NCBI GenBank assembly: GCA_021739765.1
Contig: JAIPBD010000008.1
Span: forward strand, 1-64,000
Reading direction: 5' to 3'
Length of the DNA stretch: 64,000 nt
Origin: Melioribacteraceae bacterium
GTDB taxonomy: Bacteria; Bacteroidota; Ignavibacteria; Ignavibacteriales; Melioribacteraceae
Shown: positions 8,751-17,461 of the stretch, one piece after another
Numbering within the stretch: position 1 is the first letter of the stretch
How the letters are laid out: each line of letters opens with the position of its first letter
The notes under the pieces: generated by a model
What the model was told of the DNA's origin: nothing
Databases searched by the model: none
What the model saw: the letters and a program-made list of their open reading frames with translations, nothing else
Made by a program: the position numbers and the translations under genes

Positions 8751-9194
8751 TTAATGATCCAATTTTACATTTTTTGAGATAGCAAATTTTTCGAACGCTG
8801 ATTTCGAGTTTTTAAGGTCGTCGTAACCAAAATTACTCAGACTGATTGTTTCGGTTTTGCCGGATTTCAGTTTTAGTTGTACACTTGTAATAAGGACTTT
8901 GATGGAATCAACATCATTCCAATTAACTTCGACTTTATCAAAGAAGTTGAAATAGGTTTTTATATTGTGCTCAGTTATTTCAATGCCATATTGCTTTTCG
9001 AATCGTTTGGTAAAAAATGACGTTACGATTAAAGCTGGTCCGATAAGCAGATAAAATTTTGAAAATAATTCGGCTTCCTCATATTGCATAATCCCCAATA
9101 TCGTATAGATTATTCCCAGCAACAAATAGATATATTTCGAATATTTATAATGTTTGGGAGTGTTTCGATCTAATTTTAGTCTGAAATTTTCCAT
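8751..9194 (-). CDS. Two-helix membrane protein with a PH-like cytoplasmic domain
   Basis: Residues ~20-37 and ~45-62 form a membrane hairpin (IYLLLGIIYTILGIM and FYLLIGPALIVTSFF). The remainder is beta-rich (YGIEITEHNIKTYFNFFDKVEVNWNDV cut by short turns), resembling the bacterial PH-like domains that follow two-helix anchors. The gene begins six bases after the aconitase-family gene ends on the same strand, so the two may be co-transcribed. The function is unknown and the PH-like call rests only on the hydrophobicity and strand pattern. Confidence 0.55.
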   Translation of the reverse strand: MENFRLKLDRNTPKHYKYSKYIYLLLGIIYTILGIMQYEEAELFSKFYLLIGPALIVTSFFTKRFEKQYGIEITEHNIKTYFNFFDKVEVNWNDVDSIKVLITSVQLKLKSGKTETISLSNFGYDDLKNSKSAFEKFAISKNVKLDH

Positions 9195-9199
9195 AGAAT

Positions 9200-11152
9200 C
9201 TACTTGAGATTATTTCTAACCCAATCTTCTAATCCACCTGCTACAATTATTTCCTGAGCAGCTTTACCGATGGGTTGAAAATAAAAATCATTACCATCGA
9301 TGTTAAGAACCGATTTCGTAAAATTCATCACCGCTTCATATCCGGTATTGATTGTTAGCTTATCTGAATCCAGTTTTGTTTTAAGAAAATCAACCAACTT
9401 GGGAATTTGGATAGTAAGAAATCCATTATTGATCGCGTTTCTGACATAGGTCGCTGAGAATGACCCACTTAAAACTACTTGAATTCCTTTATATTTTAAA
9501 GCGGTTGCTGCCTGCTCGCGCGAACTTCCGGTTCCAAAATTATATCCGCCGACAAGGATGTCGCCGGATTTCGCAATCTCGTTAAATTTTGCATCGTAGT
9601 TTTCCATAACTACCGAAGCTTGAAATTCGGGAGTTAAATCATCCTGATATGTGTATTTACCCGGAAAAATACCATCAGTATTTAGATTGTCCTGTGGGCA
9701 AAAGATCAAATTACCTTTAATTTCTCGCGGAAATCCTTCAATCAATTCCGCATCTTCGGTTGATTCGCTAATTCGTCTATTTTCTCTGATCGTAGCCGAT
9801 ATCTTTGAAGGTATAATTTCTGAAATTGGAGCATCAATAAATCCTTGTAATGCAGAATAAGCAACCACTTCCGGAGAGGCAAGATAAGCCAGCGCATTTT
9901 TGGAGCCCATTCGTCCTTTAAAATTCCTATTAGTAGCCGAGATTCCAATCTCGCCATCTTCTAATAATCCTGTGCCTAAACCGATGCACGGCCCGCAACC
10001 GGGAGGAAGTGCGATAGCGCCGGCGTCAAGTAAAACTTGCCAATCGCCTTCATTTTCTGCTCTTTTCTGAACCTCGCTAGATGCTGCCGCGATATAAAAT
10101 TTCACATTTTTCGAGATTTTTTTGTATTTGAGTATGTCGGCAGCTTCTTTAATGTCTTCGAATCTGCTATTAACACAAGAAACGAGATAAGCTTTATTCA
10201 CTTTTAATTTTTGATCTCGAAGTGCTGAAATTGGCGACATCACTTTTACCGAGTTTGGGCCGGAAACATGTGGTTCGATCGAAGAAAGGTCTATCGATAG
10301 TTCTTTAGAGTAAAATGCGTCCTTATCCGGTACAAGATCAAACATTTGTGTTTTTAGTGTTGCGAGTTTATCATGAGTGAGCCTCGGATTGGTTCCGCGT
10401 TCATCTTTTCTTTCCAAATCGGAAATTCTGTTCTCCAACCATGTAATTGTTCGAAAATCGATCGGAAATAGTCCGACTAACGCGCCCCATTCGGTTGTCA
10501 TATTCGCGATTGTTAATCTTTGATCAACCGAGAGGTAATCGACTCCATCTCCACAGAATTCTATCGCATGGTTAAGAACTTCATCATTGTTGAAAAAGCC
10601 ACAGAGAGCGATAATTACATCTTTTCCTTTTACTCCTGTATTTAATTTTCCTTTTAATTCAACTTTTACAGTCGGGGGAATTTGCCACCAAGTTTTTCCT
10701 GTTGCCCAAATCGATGCGGCATCGGTTCGTACAATCGGAGTTCCGAGAACGCCAAGCCCGCCATACATATTTGAATGACTATCCGAAGCGACGACCATTG
10801 TTCCTGGCCAAGCGTATCCTTCTTCACACATAATTTGATGACCGATTCCTCGTCCGGCGGGATAAAAATCCGCTCCCATTTCACGCGAGAATTTTTCAAT
10901 ATTCCGGTATTTCTCCAGATTTTTTTCGCTCGTGTCCTGAATATTATGATCCAAAGTATGAACGACTTGATTTGGGAAAGCCAGTTTAGTGGCACCAATT
11001 TGATGAAATTTGGGAATGACAGCTCCGGTATTATCGTGTGTCATCACATAAGCCGGCCGGATTGAAATAAACTCTCCGGTTTTTACTTTGTGAGATTCTT
11101 TTAGACCTAAAGCATGTTTCTGAACGATTTTTTCTACTAATGTTTGTCCCAT
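9200..11152 (-). CDS. Aconitase-superfamily hydratase of the homoaconitase (Lys4) type
   Basis: The 650-residue protein is a complete aconitase-fold enzyme with catalytic core and a C-terminal swivel domain (~480-650, GTGSSREQAA). The 4Fe-4S ligands are C326 (SCVNSR), C386 and C389 (GCGPCIG). Its N-terminal segments VMTHDNTGAVIPKF, FYPAGRGIGHQIM and VASDSHSNMYGG...GTPIVRTDAA closely resemble fungal homoaconitase rather than AcnA or AcnB, and the length fits Lys4. It should interconvert a tertiary and a secondary hydroxy-tricarboxylate: citrate/isocitrate, homocitrate/homoisocitrate or a methyl analogue. It shares a strand and tight spacing with an isocitrate dehydrogenase-family gene upstream, giving the next step of the pathway. 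Confidence 0.82.
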   Translation of the reverse strand: MGQTLVEKIVQKHALGLKESHKVKTGEFISIRPAYVMTHDNTGAVIPKFHQIGATKLAFPNQVVHTLDHNIQDTSEKNLEKYRNIEKFSREMGADFYPAGRGIGHQIMCEEGYAWPGTMVVASDSHSNMYGGLGVLGTPIVRTDAASIWATGKTWWQIPPTVKVELKGKLNTGVKGKDVIIALCGFFNNDEVLNHAIEFCGDGVDYLSVDQRLTIANMTTEWGALVGLFPIDFRTITWLENRISDLERKDERGTNPRLTHDKLATLKTQMFDLVPDKDAFYSKELSIDLSSIEPHVSGPNSVKVMSPISALRDQKLKVNKAYLVSCVNSRFEDIKEAADILKYKKISKNVKFYIAAASSEVQKRAENEGDWQVLLDAGAIALPPGCGPCIGLGTGLLEDGEIGISATNRNFKGRMGSKNALAYLASPEVVAYSALQGFIDAPISEIIPSKISATIRENRRISESTEDAELIEGFPREIKGNLIFCPQDNLNTDGIFPGKYTYQDDLTPEFQASVVMENYDAKFNEIAKSGDILVGGYNFGTGSSREQAATALKYKGIQVVLSGSFSATYVRNAINNGFLTIQIPKLVDFLKTKLDSDKLTINTGYEAVMNFTKSVLNIDGNDFYFQPIGKAAQEIIVAGGLEDWVRNNLK

Positions 11153-11158
11153 AATTCT

Positions 11159-11818
11159 CTAAAATTTGTAAGTAAATACTAATCTGTAGTGGTTTTCGAA
11201 TATCATTAACTGTTCTTGACCCATTTCAATTTTGTTCATGTCGGTAAATCCAAACCATGCTTCTAATCCAACACCGTATTTCCCAACTTCCTGATCTATT
11301 TTAATTCCCAGATTAACTGTGTTCGATTTGAAAAAATCTGATACGTCATTTTCAAACCATTCGCGGTTAGCGAACTGGTCGTCAATAGCCGAACCGTAAG
11401 CATCTTGTTTAGAACTGAATGCGTATTTGCCTTTTACTCCAATACTTGGACGGAATCCAATTAATCTGTAATTAATCAGAACCATTGTTCCGTATTCTAT
11501 CGCATGAAAAGTATAATCATCCTGGTAACCATTTGGCGCAACGCTGCTTTTTCCTCCAAACTGAACATAACCAATAAATGGTTTCAGTGAAATAATTCTG
11601 TGAACGGGAAATTCATAAAACACTCGTGCCAGGGGGGCGAAGGTTAAATACTCCCGGGTAAATTCCGAATCTTCTAATTCATGGATAAGTTCGTTATTCC
11701 CAATTCCTAATTCTAAACCGAAACCCGAAAAAGGCTTTTGGACTGACTGTGCTCTTGAGATATACGAAGCGGAAAGCAAGATTATCGACACCCCGATTGT
11801 AAAATGATATTTTTTCAT
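11159..11818 (-). CDS. Outer-membrane beta-barrel-like protein with signal peptide
   Basis: The ATG at 11818 overlaps the stop of the upstream HD gene (ATGA), and from it the protein opens with a signal peptide, KKYHFTIGVSIILLSASY, cut near SRAQS. The mature part is a run of amphipathic beta-strand stretches ending with an aromatic residue (YRLVFTYKF), typical of small outer-membrane barrels of about 8-10 strands. A porin or lipid-binding barrel role is possible. Its position inside a metabolic operon (dehydrogenase, HD protein, barrel, aconitase) hints at uptake of the pathway substrate, but nothing in the sequence proves that. Confidence 0.6.
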   Translation of the reverse strand: MKKYHFTIGVSIILLSASYISRAQSVQKPFSGFGLELGIGNNELIHELEDSEFTREYLTFAPLARVFYEFPVHRIISLKPFIGYVQFGGKSSVAPNGYQDDYTFHAIEYGTMVLINYRLIGFRPSIGVKGKYAFSSKQDAYGSAIDDQFANREWFENDVSDFFKSNTVNLGIKIDQEVGKYGVGLEAWFGFTDMNKIEMGQEQLMIFENHYRLVFTYKF

Positions 11819-12363
11819 ATCAAACATTTTTCCTTTCTAAATGGATCAAAGCTGACAAAATCAGCATGATGAACGATAATTGATTCTAAAGTTCGTTTTC
11901 CCAAATCGCCTTCTTTTGAATGAGTTGCGATTATATGTTGAACTTCAGCAGGAATATCGAATCGATCCGCAATCGCTAATCCGCTAAACGGATGACGAAT
12001 CAAACTTCCGGCACTCGAAACAGATAACTCATTATTTTTTAATTCATATTCGATAAGTTTCCCGACATCAATCAAAATTGCACCGGCAATTAATATATCC
12101 CATTTTACTTTAAATTCATCCCCGAAATTTTTCTCCATTATTCTTGCCATTTCAATGGATAATTGCACTGCGGTTCTTTTATGATTCATAAATGAAATGT
12201 TGCACTTATCAGTTAATAATGAGAAGGGGATAACTTCGAGATCATCTGGCGTGAGAACGCTTTTTTCGAGGGCATATTCCCAACAATTATAAACTTTCTC
12301 TTTTAGCTCTTCATCCTTGATCAGTTCAATTTCAGGCCATATTTTTTTTAATTCAGAACGCAT
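11815..12363 (-). CDS. HD-fold protein with an altered HD doublet
   Basis: The 182-residue protein has the helical layout of HD-domain phosphohydrolases: H61 (MNHKRTA), then AGAILIDVGKLIEYE where the usual HD doublet reads I98-D99, then H124, H143, H148 and a late HHAD (165-168). Loss of the first histidine of the doublet with retention of the others suggests either a one-metal enzyme or a binding protein. It lies 10 bases after the isocitrate dehydrogenase-family gene and overlaps the barrel gene, so it belongs to the same operon. Its substrate is unknown. Confidence 0.7.
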   Translation of the reverse strand: MRSELKKIWPEIELIKDEELKEKVYNCWEYALEKSVLTPDDLEVIPFSLLTDKCNISFMNHKRTAVQLSIEMARIMEKNFGDEFKVKWDILIAGAILIDVGKLIEYELKNNELSVSSAGSLIRHPFSGLAIADRFDIPAEVQHIIATHSKEGDLGKRTLESIIVHHADFVSFDPFRKEKCLI

Positions 12364-12373
12364 GAAAATCTCC

Positions 12374-13549
12374 CTAGAGTTTAGAAATTATCTCATCAGC
12401 CATTTCTTTGGTGGAAGCGGCTCCATTTTGAAGAACATCTTGTCTTCCCCTCAATTTCATCATATCGTAAGTTTTAACTTTTCCTTCTTCAATAACTTTT
12501 GCTACCGCAACTCTAATTTTTTGTGCTTTTTCCTTTTCTTGAATATGATCCAACATCATACAAGCGCTTAGAATCATAGCGATTGGATTAATTATCGGCG
12601 GATCAAAGGTTTCATATTTTGGAGCGCTGCCGTGAGTCGGCTCGAAAACCGCGACTTCATCACCAATATTCGCGCTGCACGCAAATCCAAGTCCTCCAAC
12701 CAATCCTGCGAAACCGTCGCTGATTATATCGCCGAACATATTTTCCGCGACAATCACGCCATAATCTTCGGGATTTTTGGTCAGCCACATCATCTGCGCG
12801 TCAATATTTGTATCCCATAAATCGATATCTGGATATTCATCGCTAATTTCACGTGCAATTTTAAGCATCATGCCGGATGTTTCTCTCAGCACGTTGGGTT
12901 TCTCGCAAATCGTTACGTTTTTGTAGTTATACTTTTTCGCGTATTCAAACGCGGCTCTTATAATTCTGGTTGATGCTTTTTTGGTAACTATTCTGGTTGA
13001 AATTGCAAGTTCGTCGTTTGGAGTATCTTTGAAATTTTTCATTTTGGGATGAGTCTCGAAGGCATCCCTTACATTTTTCGGTGGGTTTGTCCATTCGATT
13101 CCGCCATAAAGGCCTTCGGTATTTTGTCTGAAAATTACAGCGTCCACTTCGGGCTCTTCAAATCCGGAATTAGATTTTCGAATAAAGTTCAAAGGATTAC
13201 CTTTAAAAGCTTTACATGGCCGAATACAAATATCCAAATTAAAATGTTGACGCATCCCAACAATCGGACTGAAATAAACGAAGCCTTTGTCTCTAAGTTC
13301 GGGAGACAATTCTTCAGCAGCGGCATCCTTAGGTTTGCTTGTAATTGCCCCAAAAAGTCCGATTTTGTGTTCTTCAAGCAGATCAATTGTTCTTTGGGGA
13401 AGGGCGTTGCCTTCAGTTTTCCAGAATTCCCATCCGATATCTGCATGGATATATTCAGCTTCAAAACCCGCTGCTTTTAGCACACGAATTGATTCGGGAA
13501 GAACAACCTTTCCAATTCCATCACCGGGCATCGATACGATTTTTCTCAT
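12374..13549 (-). CDS. Isocitrate/isopropylmalate dehydrogenase family enzyme
   Basis: The 391-residue protein shows the decarboxylating beta-hydroxyacid dehydrogenase fold: IVSMPGDGIGKVV at the start, FRQNTEGLYGGIEW for substrate phosphate or carboxylate contact, the conserved NIDAQMMWLTKNPEDYGVIVAENMFGD region cut here in parts (Asp and Lys of the catalytic set), and VFEPTHGSAPKY near the cofactor. NAD-dependent isocitrate, homoisocitrate and isopropylmalate enzymes cannot be separated by eye. Because it heads the operon with a homoaconitase-type hydratase, the likely reaction is isocitrate or homoisocitrate to 2-oxoacid plus CO2, or the reverse carboxylation. Confidence 0.82.
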   Translation of the reverse strand: MRKIVSMPGDGIGKVVLPESIRVLKAAGFEAEYIHADIGWEFWKTEGNALPQRTIDLLEEHKIGLFGAITSKPKDAAAEELSPELRDKGFVYFSPIVGMRQHFNLDICIRPCKAFKGNPLNFIRKSNSGFEEPEVDAVIFRQNTEGLYGGIEWTNPPKNVRDAFETHPKMKNFKDTPNDELAISTRIVTKKASTRIIRAAFEYAKKYNYKNVTICEKPNVLRETSGMMLKIAREISDEYPDIDLWDTNIDAQMMWLTKNPEDYGVIVAENMFGDIISDGFAGLVGGLGFACSANIGDEVAVFEPTHGSAPKYETFDPPIINPIAMILSACMMLDHIQEKEKAQKIRVAVAKVIEEGKVKTYDMMKLRGRQDVLQNGAASTKEMADEIISKL

Positions 13550-13661
13550 AAAAATATATCCTCATCTTATTGTTTTATAATACTATGCAAATTAGAGAGT
13601 AAGGTTTTGAGACGCAAGAAAAAGGAGATTGTGATAGGTCAGCACTATTACAATTTTCGAT

Positions 13662-15644
13662 TTAAAGATCAAAATCCAGTTGAAAACTAAAACGATTATC
13701 CAATTGACCCGGAATCTCCGAATTCCCGCTGCCGAAGGAGTTTACGTTTGGTTTAAACAATTCTGAATATTTTAGGGATATTTTCATTATCTCAAGCGGA
13801 TTGTAACTGACGGCAAAATACCATCGGAATCCTTTTCCGAACAATGGCGGATTGCTCATCACCCCCGGCAGATCGTTTTCAAATTGGTAAACTCTTGAAT
13901 TATATGATTCGGTTTCAAAAAATACAGTTCGGAAATAAAATCGGAAGACTCCGGATAAGTTGTATCTGATATCGGATAAGATTAACCAACCTTTTTCATT
14001 GTTGCCGAAGGATTGTGAATAATTGACAAATTCGACTCTATTTCTTAAACGGAATCTGGGATTTATTTTATAATCAACCGAGACCCTAAAATTTTGCTTT
14101 TCGACATTACCTATTTTCTTCTCAATTCCATCCAAAAGTTCCTCTTCCTTCTCCTCAATTTTAATTCTTGCATTAAGAGAAAGCGAACTGGACAATCTGG
14201 TTTCATAATTTATTAAGTAATCATGCCCACTTGTTGGCAAAGTAGAGGAAAAGGTTGAAGAGGGGAAATTGTATAAATCATAATAAATATCAAACTCGCC
14301 ATACTCTGTATTTAATCTCACACCCGAATAAAAACCGGTTTCGTTTGCCGTGCCGTTTCGTTCCCCAAAACCATTCGAATATAAACCGAAATAATCAAAC
14401 GGGTAGACCCGTAAGGAGAAAATCAGTGATACATTTTTAACGAGCGCCAACATCACGTTATTGATCGTCGCGGTGTTGTAACCATCAGAACTGGTCTCCC
14501 CGGAAAAGTAAATATTGTTCAGGTCAAGAGAATAATTAACCGAATACCAATTAAAAAAATCTGAATCGGGTAAATACCTTTCCGAAGTTTCCAATTTTTT
14601 ATCGAATTTGGTATTGAAATAGAGAAATTCTGTTTTAAAATTTTTGTAAGGGTAATATTCTAAAGCTAAGCCTGAAGAGACAACATTCGTGTTATTTTTT
14701 CTGCTGATTTCGTTTTCGGTTCGGTGCAAACCGGATATGTTGATTGATGAAAAACTATTTTGGTCGGATAAAGTAACATCTGCTTGATTTGAAGAATAGA
14801 ATGCCGCAAGTCTAACGCCGTATAGTTCTTTTGAAAACGCTATTCCGCGAAAAAATTGACTTTCGTTTGATCCGGAATATGGACGCAAAATTCTACTTTT
14901 TCGGTCCACAGTATTTATCGCATCACTTCCTTTTGAAAAAGCATAAGGACTCCAAATTGCCAATCCTTGTCCAAATTTAAATTGAAAATTTCCGAGAATG
15001 AGGTTATCAAACGGCAATATTTTTTCGAACGATAGCGCGAATGAGTGAAAATCTGAGTAGCTGGATTCTCCCACATCTTTTTCGATTAAGGCATACAATT
15101 TTATTCGGTCATCGAATTTAATCTGCATTCGATTATAAGATGCTAATCTTGTTCCTTGATATTTGCCATTTAAAAATCCCTGCTCAATTTGAGCATCATA
15201 TAAAATCCGGTTTCGTAAAATAATGTTGATATTACGCGGGTCAACCTTTGTAATTGGAATATCGATATCTTTTTCATCAGAGAAATAAACAAAAGGCAAT
15301 ACTTTTTCCAGCTCGCTGTTCGGAACATCAGGAACGTTATAGATCGCTCTTTTGAATGTGAAAAAACCGTAATTATCTCGAAACGCTATTATTTTTGAAG
15401 CTACGGAATTATCAATAAATGGAATCTGCATCAATTCTTCAACATCCGCGCTGTTGATATCTATCTTATTCTCAATAAGATATTCGATTTCTTCAATCAG
15501 CTTTGAGTCTTCAATATCGATTGACGAAGATTCAAGCAGATCATAAATATATTGATTTTCGCTTATTGTAGAATCAATCTGGGAGAATACGGCCGTTGAA
15601 AAAAGTAGAAGAAACCATGTCAATTTTACAATCGAAGTACGCAT
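13662..15644 (-). CDS. Helix-hairpin-helix protein with outer-membrane barrel
   Basis: After a signal peptide (residues 1-21) comes a ComEA-like helix-hairpin-helix pair (DINSADVEELMQIPFID, then IIAFRDNYGFF) around residues 55-95. The rest, to residue 660, is a long run of alternating beta-strands typical of an outer-membrane barrel, ending FSFQLDFDL with a terminal aromatic/hydrophobic pattern. Such HHH-plus-barrel proteins occur in Bacteroidota but have no agreed function; the HHH may bind DNA or act as a protein-protein module outside the inner membrane. The stop of the upstream PorV/PorQ-like gene touches its start at 15644, so the pair is coupled. Confidence 0.65.
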   Translation of the reverse strand: MRTSIVKLTWFLLLFSTAVFSQIDSTISENQYIYDLLESSSIDIEDSKLIEEIEYLIENKIDINSADVEELMQIPFIDNSVASKIIAFRDNYGFFTFKRAIYNVPDVPNSELEKVLPFVYFSDEKDIDIPITKVDPRNINIILRNRILYDAQIEQGFLNGKYQGTRLASYNRMQIKFDDRIKLYALIEKDVGESSYSDFHSFALSFEKILPFDNLILGNFQFKFGQGLAIWSPYAFSKGSDAINTVDRKSRILRPYSGSNESQFFRGIAFSKELYGVRLAAFYSSNQADVTLSDQNSFSSINISGLHRTENEISRKNNTNVVSSGLALEYYPYKNFKTEFLYFNTKFDKKLETSERYLPDSDFFNWYSVNYSLDLNNIYFSGETSSDGYNTATINNVMLALVKNVSLIFSLRVYPFDYFGLYSNGFGERNGTANETGFYSGVRLNTEYGEFDIYYDLYNFPSSTFSSTLPTSGHDYLINYETRLSSSLSLNARIKIEEKEEELLDGIEKKIGNVEKQNFRVSVDYKINPRFRLRNRVEFVNYSQSFGNNEKGWLILSDIRYNLSGVFRFYFRTVFFETESYNSRVYQFENDLPGVMSNPPLFGKGFRWYFAVSYNPLEIMKISLKYSELFKPNVNSFGSGNSEIPGQLDNRFSFQLDFDL

Positions 15645-16489
15645 TAGAATTGCGATCTATTTTTTGTAGCAGTCGATCGAAAGTCGAATTCCTCAAAATG
15701 AACTAATACTCCTGCTTGATGAGTTAAACCGAGTTCGATATGTTGGAAGACAGAATAATCGACTTGGAAAATGGAATAATTTATTCCAATTCCTCCCGAA
15801 TACGATTTTGGTTCGCTGCTGAATCCAACCCTAAAAGTAAAATATTTCAGGGGAGAGTATTCTGTTCCGTAATTAAAAGAAACATCGTGGTCAAGATCCT
15901 TTTCGAGGGTGAAATTAACGGATAATGCTTCCAATGGTTCATAACTAATTCCGGATGAGTAAACAACGGGCAGATAATCCTCTTTGGAATACCCGCTTCT
16001 GGTCAGGTTATCAATCGCGATCGCAAAACTGATATTTTCCGAGTAATGGAAAACCGAGCCAATCAAAATTGTAAATGCGCTGGTGTTGCCGTAGTTTTGA
16101 ATTTTGAGAAAATTGTACTTTAAGCTGATACCCGCAAACACACCGTTTCCCAAATAATTTGAATAACCAAGGATAATCTGATTTTCTTTGTAGAGTTCGA
16201 ATCCATATGTTTTAAACCCGGCGGCAAAAGAACCAAATTTTGTATTTTCATGATACGCCCCGTATGCATTTGCCAGTTCCGATAAACCAAATGGAGCAGG
16301 GGAATAATAGACTCCAACTTCACGCCAATTTAATTGCGAAAGACCTCCGGGATTGGAAAATAGTGTAAATACATCATCTGCTTGTGCAAGCCCGGAGTGC
16401 GAAAGTCCGATCTGCCGGGCACCCGGTAAATTTTGAGAGGAAACAATAAAGGAACAAAAAAGTATAATAATCACTATAAAACGAATCAT
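15644..16489 (-). CDS. PorV/PorQ-like outer-membrane protein
   Basis: The 281-residue protein begins with a signal peptide (FIVIIILFCSFIVSS) and NLPGARQIGLSHSGLAQADD, followed by FSNPGGLSQL. This opening, with small residues around a conserved NP, is characteristic of the FadL-like barrels PorV and PorQ of type IX secretion, and of related barrels in Ignavibacteria. The rest is beta-strand rich. PorV-type proteins pass type IX cargo to the attachment complex. Several paralogues usually exist in such genomes, so it is not certain that this one serves secretion. It is coupled to the HHH-barrel gene. Confidence 0.68.
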   Translation of the reverse strand: MIRFIVIIILFCSFIVSSQNLPGARQIGLSHSGLAQADDVFTLFSNPGGLSQLNWREVGVYYSPAPFGLSELANAYGAYHENTKFGSFAAGFKTYGFELYKENQIILGYSNYLGNGVFAGISLKYNFLKIQNYGNTSAFTILIGSVFHYSENISFAIAIDNLTRSGYSKEDYLPVVYSSGISYEPLEALSVNFTLEKDLDHDVSFNYGTEYSPLKYFTFRVGFSSEPKSYSGGIGINYSIFQVDYSVFQHIELGLTHQAGVLVHFEEFDFRSTATKNRSQF

Positions 16490-16567
16490 AATTGTTTCAC
16501 CAATTGTTATAAAGGCCGCAAATTTCTATTTTGCTATTTATCAATTAAAAATTCCGAAAAATCCATT

Positions 16568-17461
16568 ATGAAAAAAATCATATTAATATTTATTCTTTGC
16601 CCGCTAATTCTAAATGCTCAAGAACTTCGGGCAACGGTAAAAGCCACTTTTGAACAATTGCCAACCTATCCTAAGGAGAGATTGGTAAATTTCGCCAATG
16701 AAATTGAAGCTTACATGAATAATACAAAATTTACTGATATTGATTGGGCAGATGAGGATAGAATTAAGTGTGATTTTAACATTTTTTTTACAGCCGGTTC
16801 GGAAATTAATCGTTATGCGGCACAAATTGTGATTACAAGTCAAAGACCGGTGTATAATTCCGAAACAAATTCCTTGATGCTTAACGTAATGGATAACTCA
16901 TGGCAGTTTGAATACGAACCCGGACAAGCGATGTATTATAACAGCTCTACATTTGATGGATTAACAAGTTTTCTCGATTTCTACGCGTTGATAATAATTG
17001 GATTGGATATGGATTCGTATGAAGAATTTGGCGGCAATATTTATTTTAGTAAAGCATTTGAAATAACCGCACTCGGCGCGAGCAGTAAAGATTCTGAAGG
17101 TTGGGAAGTTAACAGCAGTTCTTACAGCAGAAGGGGTTTGGTCGAAAATTTGATGAACGCGAATTTCGAACAGTTTCGTCGGGATGTTTTTAATTATCAC
17201 TACAATGGATTAGATTATTTTTTCAAGTATCCAAAACAAACACATAAAATGATTGTTAAATTAGTCGATAATCTCTACGAAAGTATTGATTCGATTGATC
17301 CCAGAAATGTTCTGCTAAATGTATTTTTTGATTCAAAAAGCGGGGAAATAATCAGATACTTAAAGGGTTACAACGACCCATTAGTTTTTGAAAAATTAAA
17401 AATAATTGATCCGCCGCATACATCGAAATACAACGAAGTTTTAGATATGATGATAGACTAA
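16568..17461 (+). CDS. DUF4835 family secreted protein (PorD-like)
   Basis: The 297-residue protein starts at the ATG at 16568, chosen because it gives a clean signal peptide (KKIILIFILCPLILNAQ) ending at A/Q; a longer reading frame runs upstream without one. The body (VKATFEQLPTYPKERLVNF..., FTDIDWADEDRIKCDFNIFF, ...QPVYNSET) matches DUF4835, a family associated with type IX secretion and envelope biogenesis in Bacteroidota. Its last four bases overlap the stop of the converging acyltransferase gene. It is divergent from the PorV/PorQ-like gene, a common arrangement for envelope proteins. Confidence 0.8.
   Translation: MKKIILIFILCPLILNAQELRATVKATFEQLPTYPKERLVNFANEIEAYMNNTKFTDIDWADEDRIKCDFNIFFTAGSEINRYAAQIVITSQRPVYNSETNSLMLNVMDNSWQFEYEPGQAMYYNSSTFDGLTSFLDFYALIIIGLDMDSYEEFGGNIYFSKAFEITALGASSKDSEGWEVNSSSYSRRGLVENLMNANFEQFRRDVFNYHYNGLDYFFKYPKQTHKMIVKLVDNLYESIDSIDPRNVLLNVFFDSKSGEIIRYLKGYNDPLVFEKLKIIDPPHTSKYNEVLDMMID

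Noticed and set aside
9742-9957. Frames on either strand inside the aconitase-type gene
   Set aside because: They are shadows of a long conserved coding region with clear family motifs on the minus strand.
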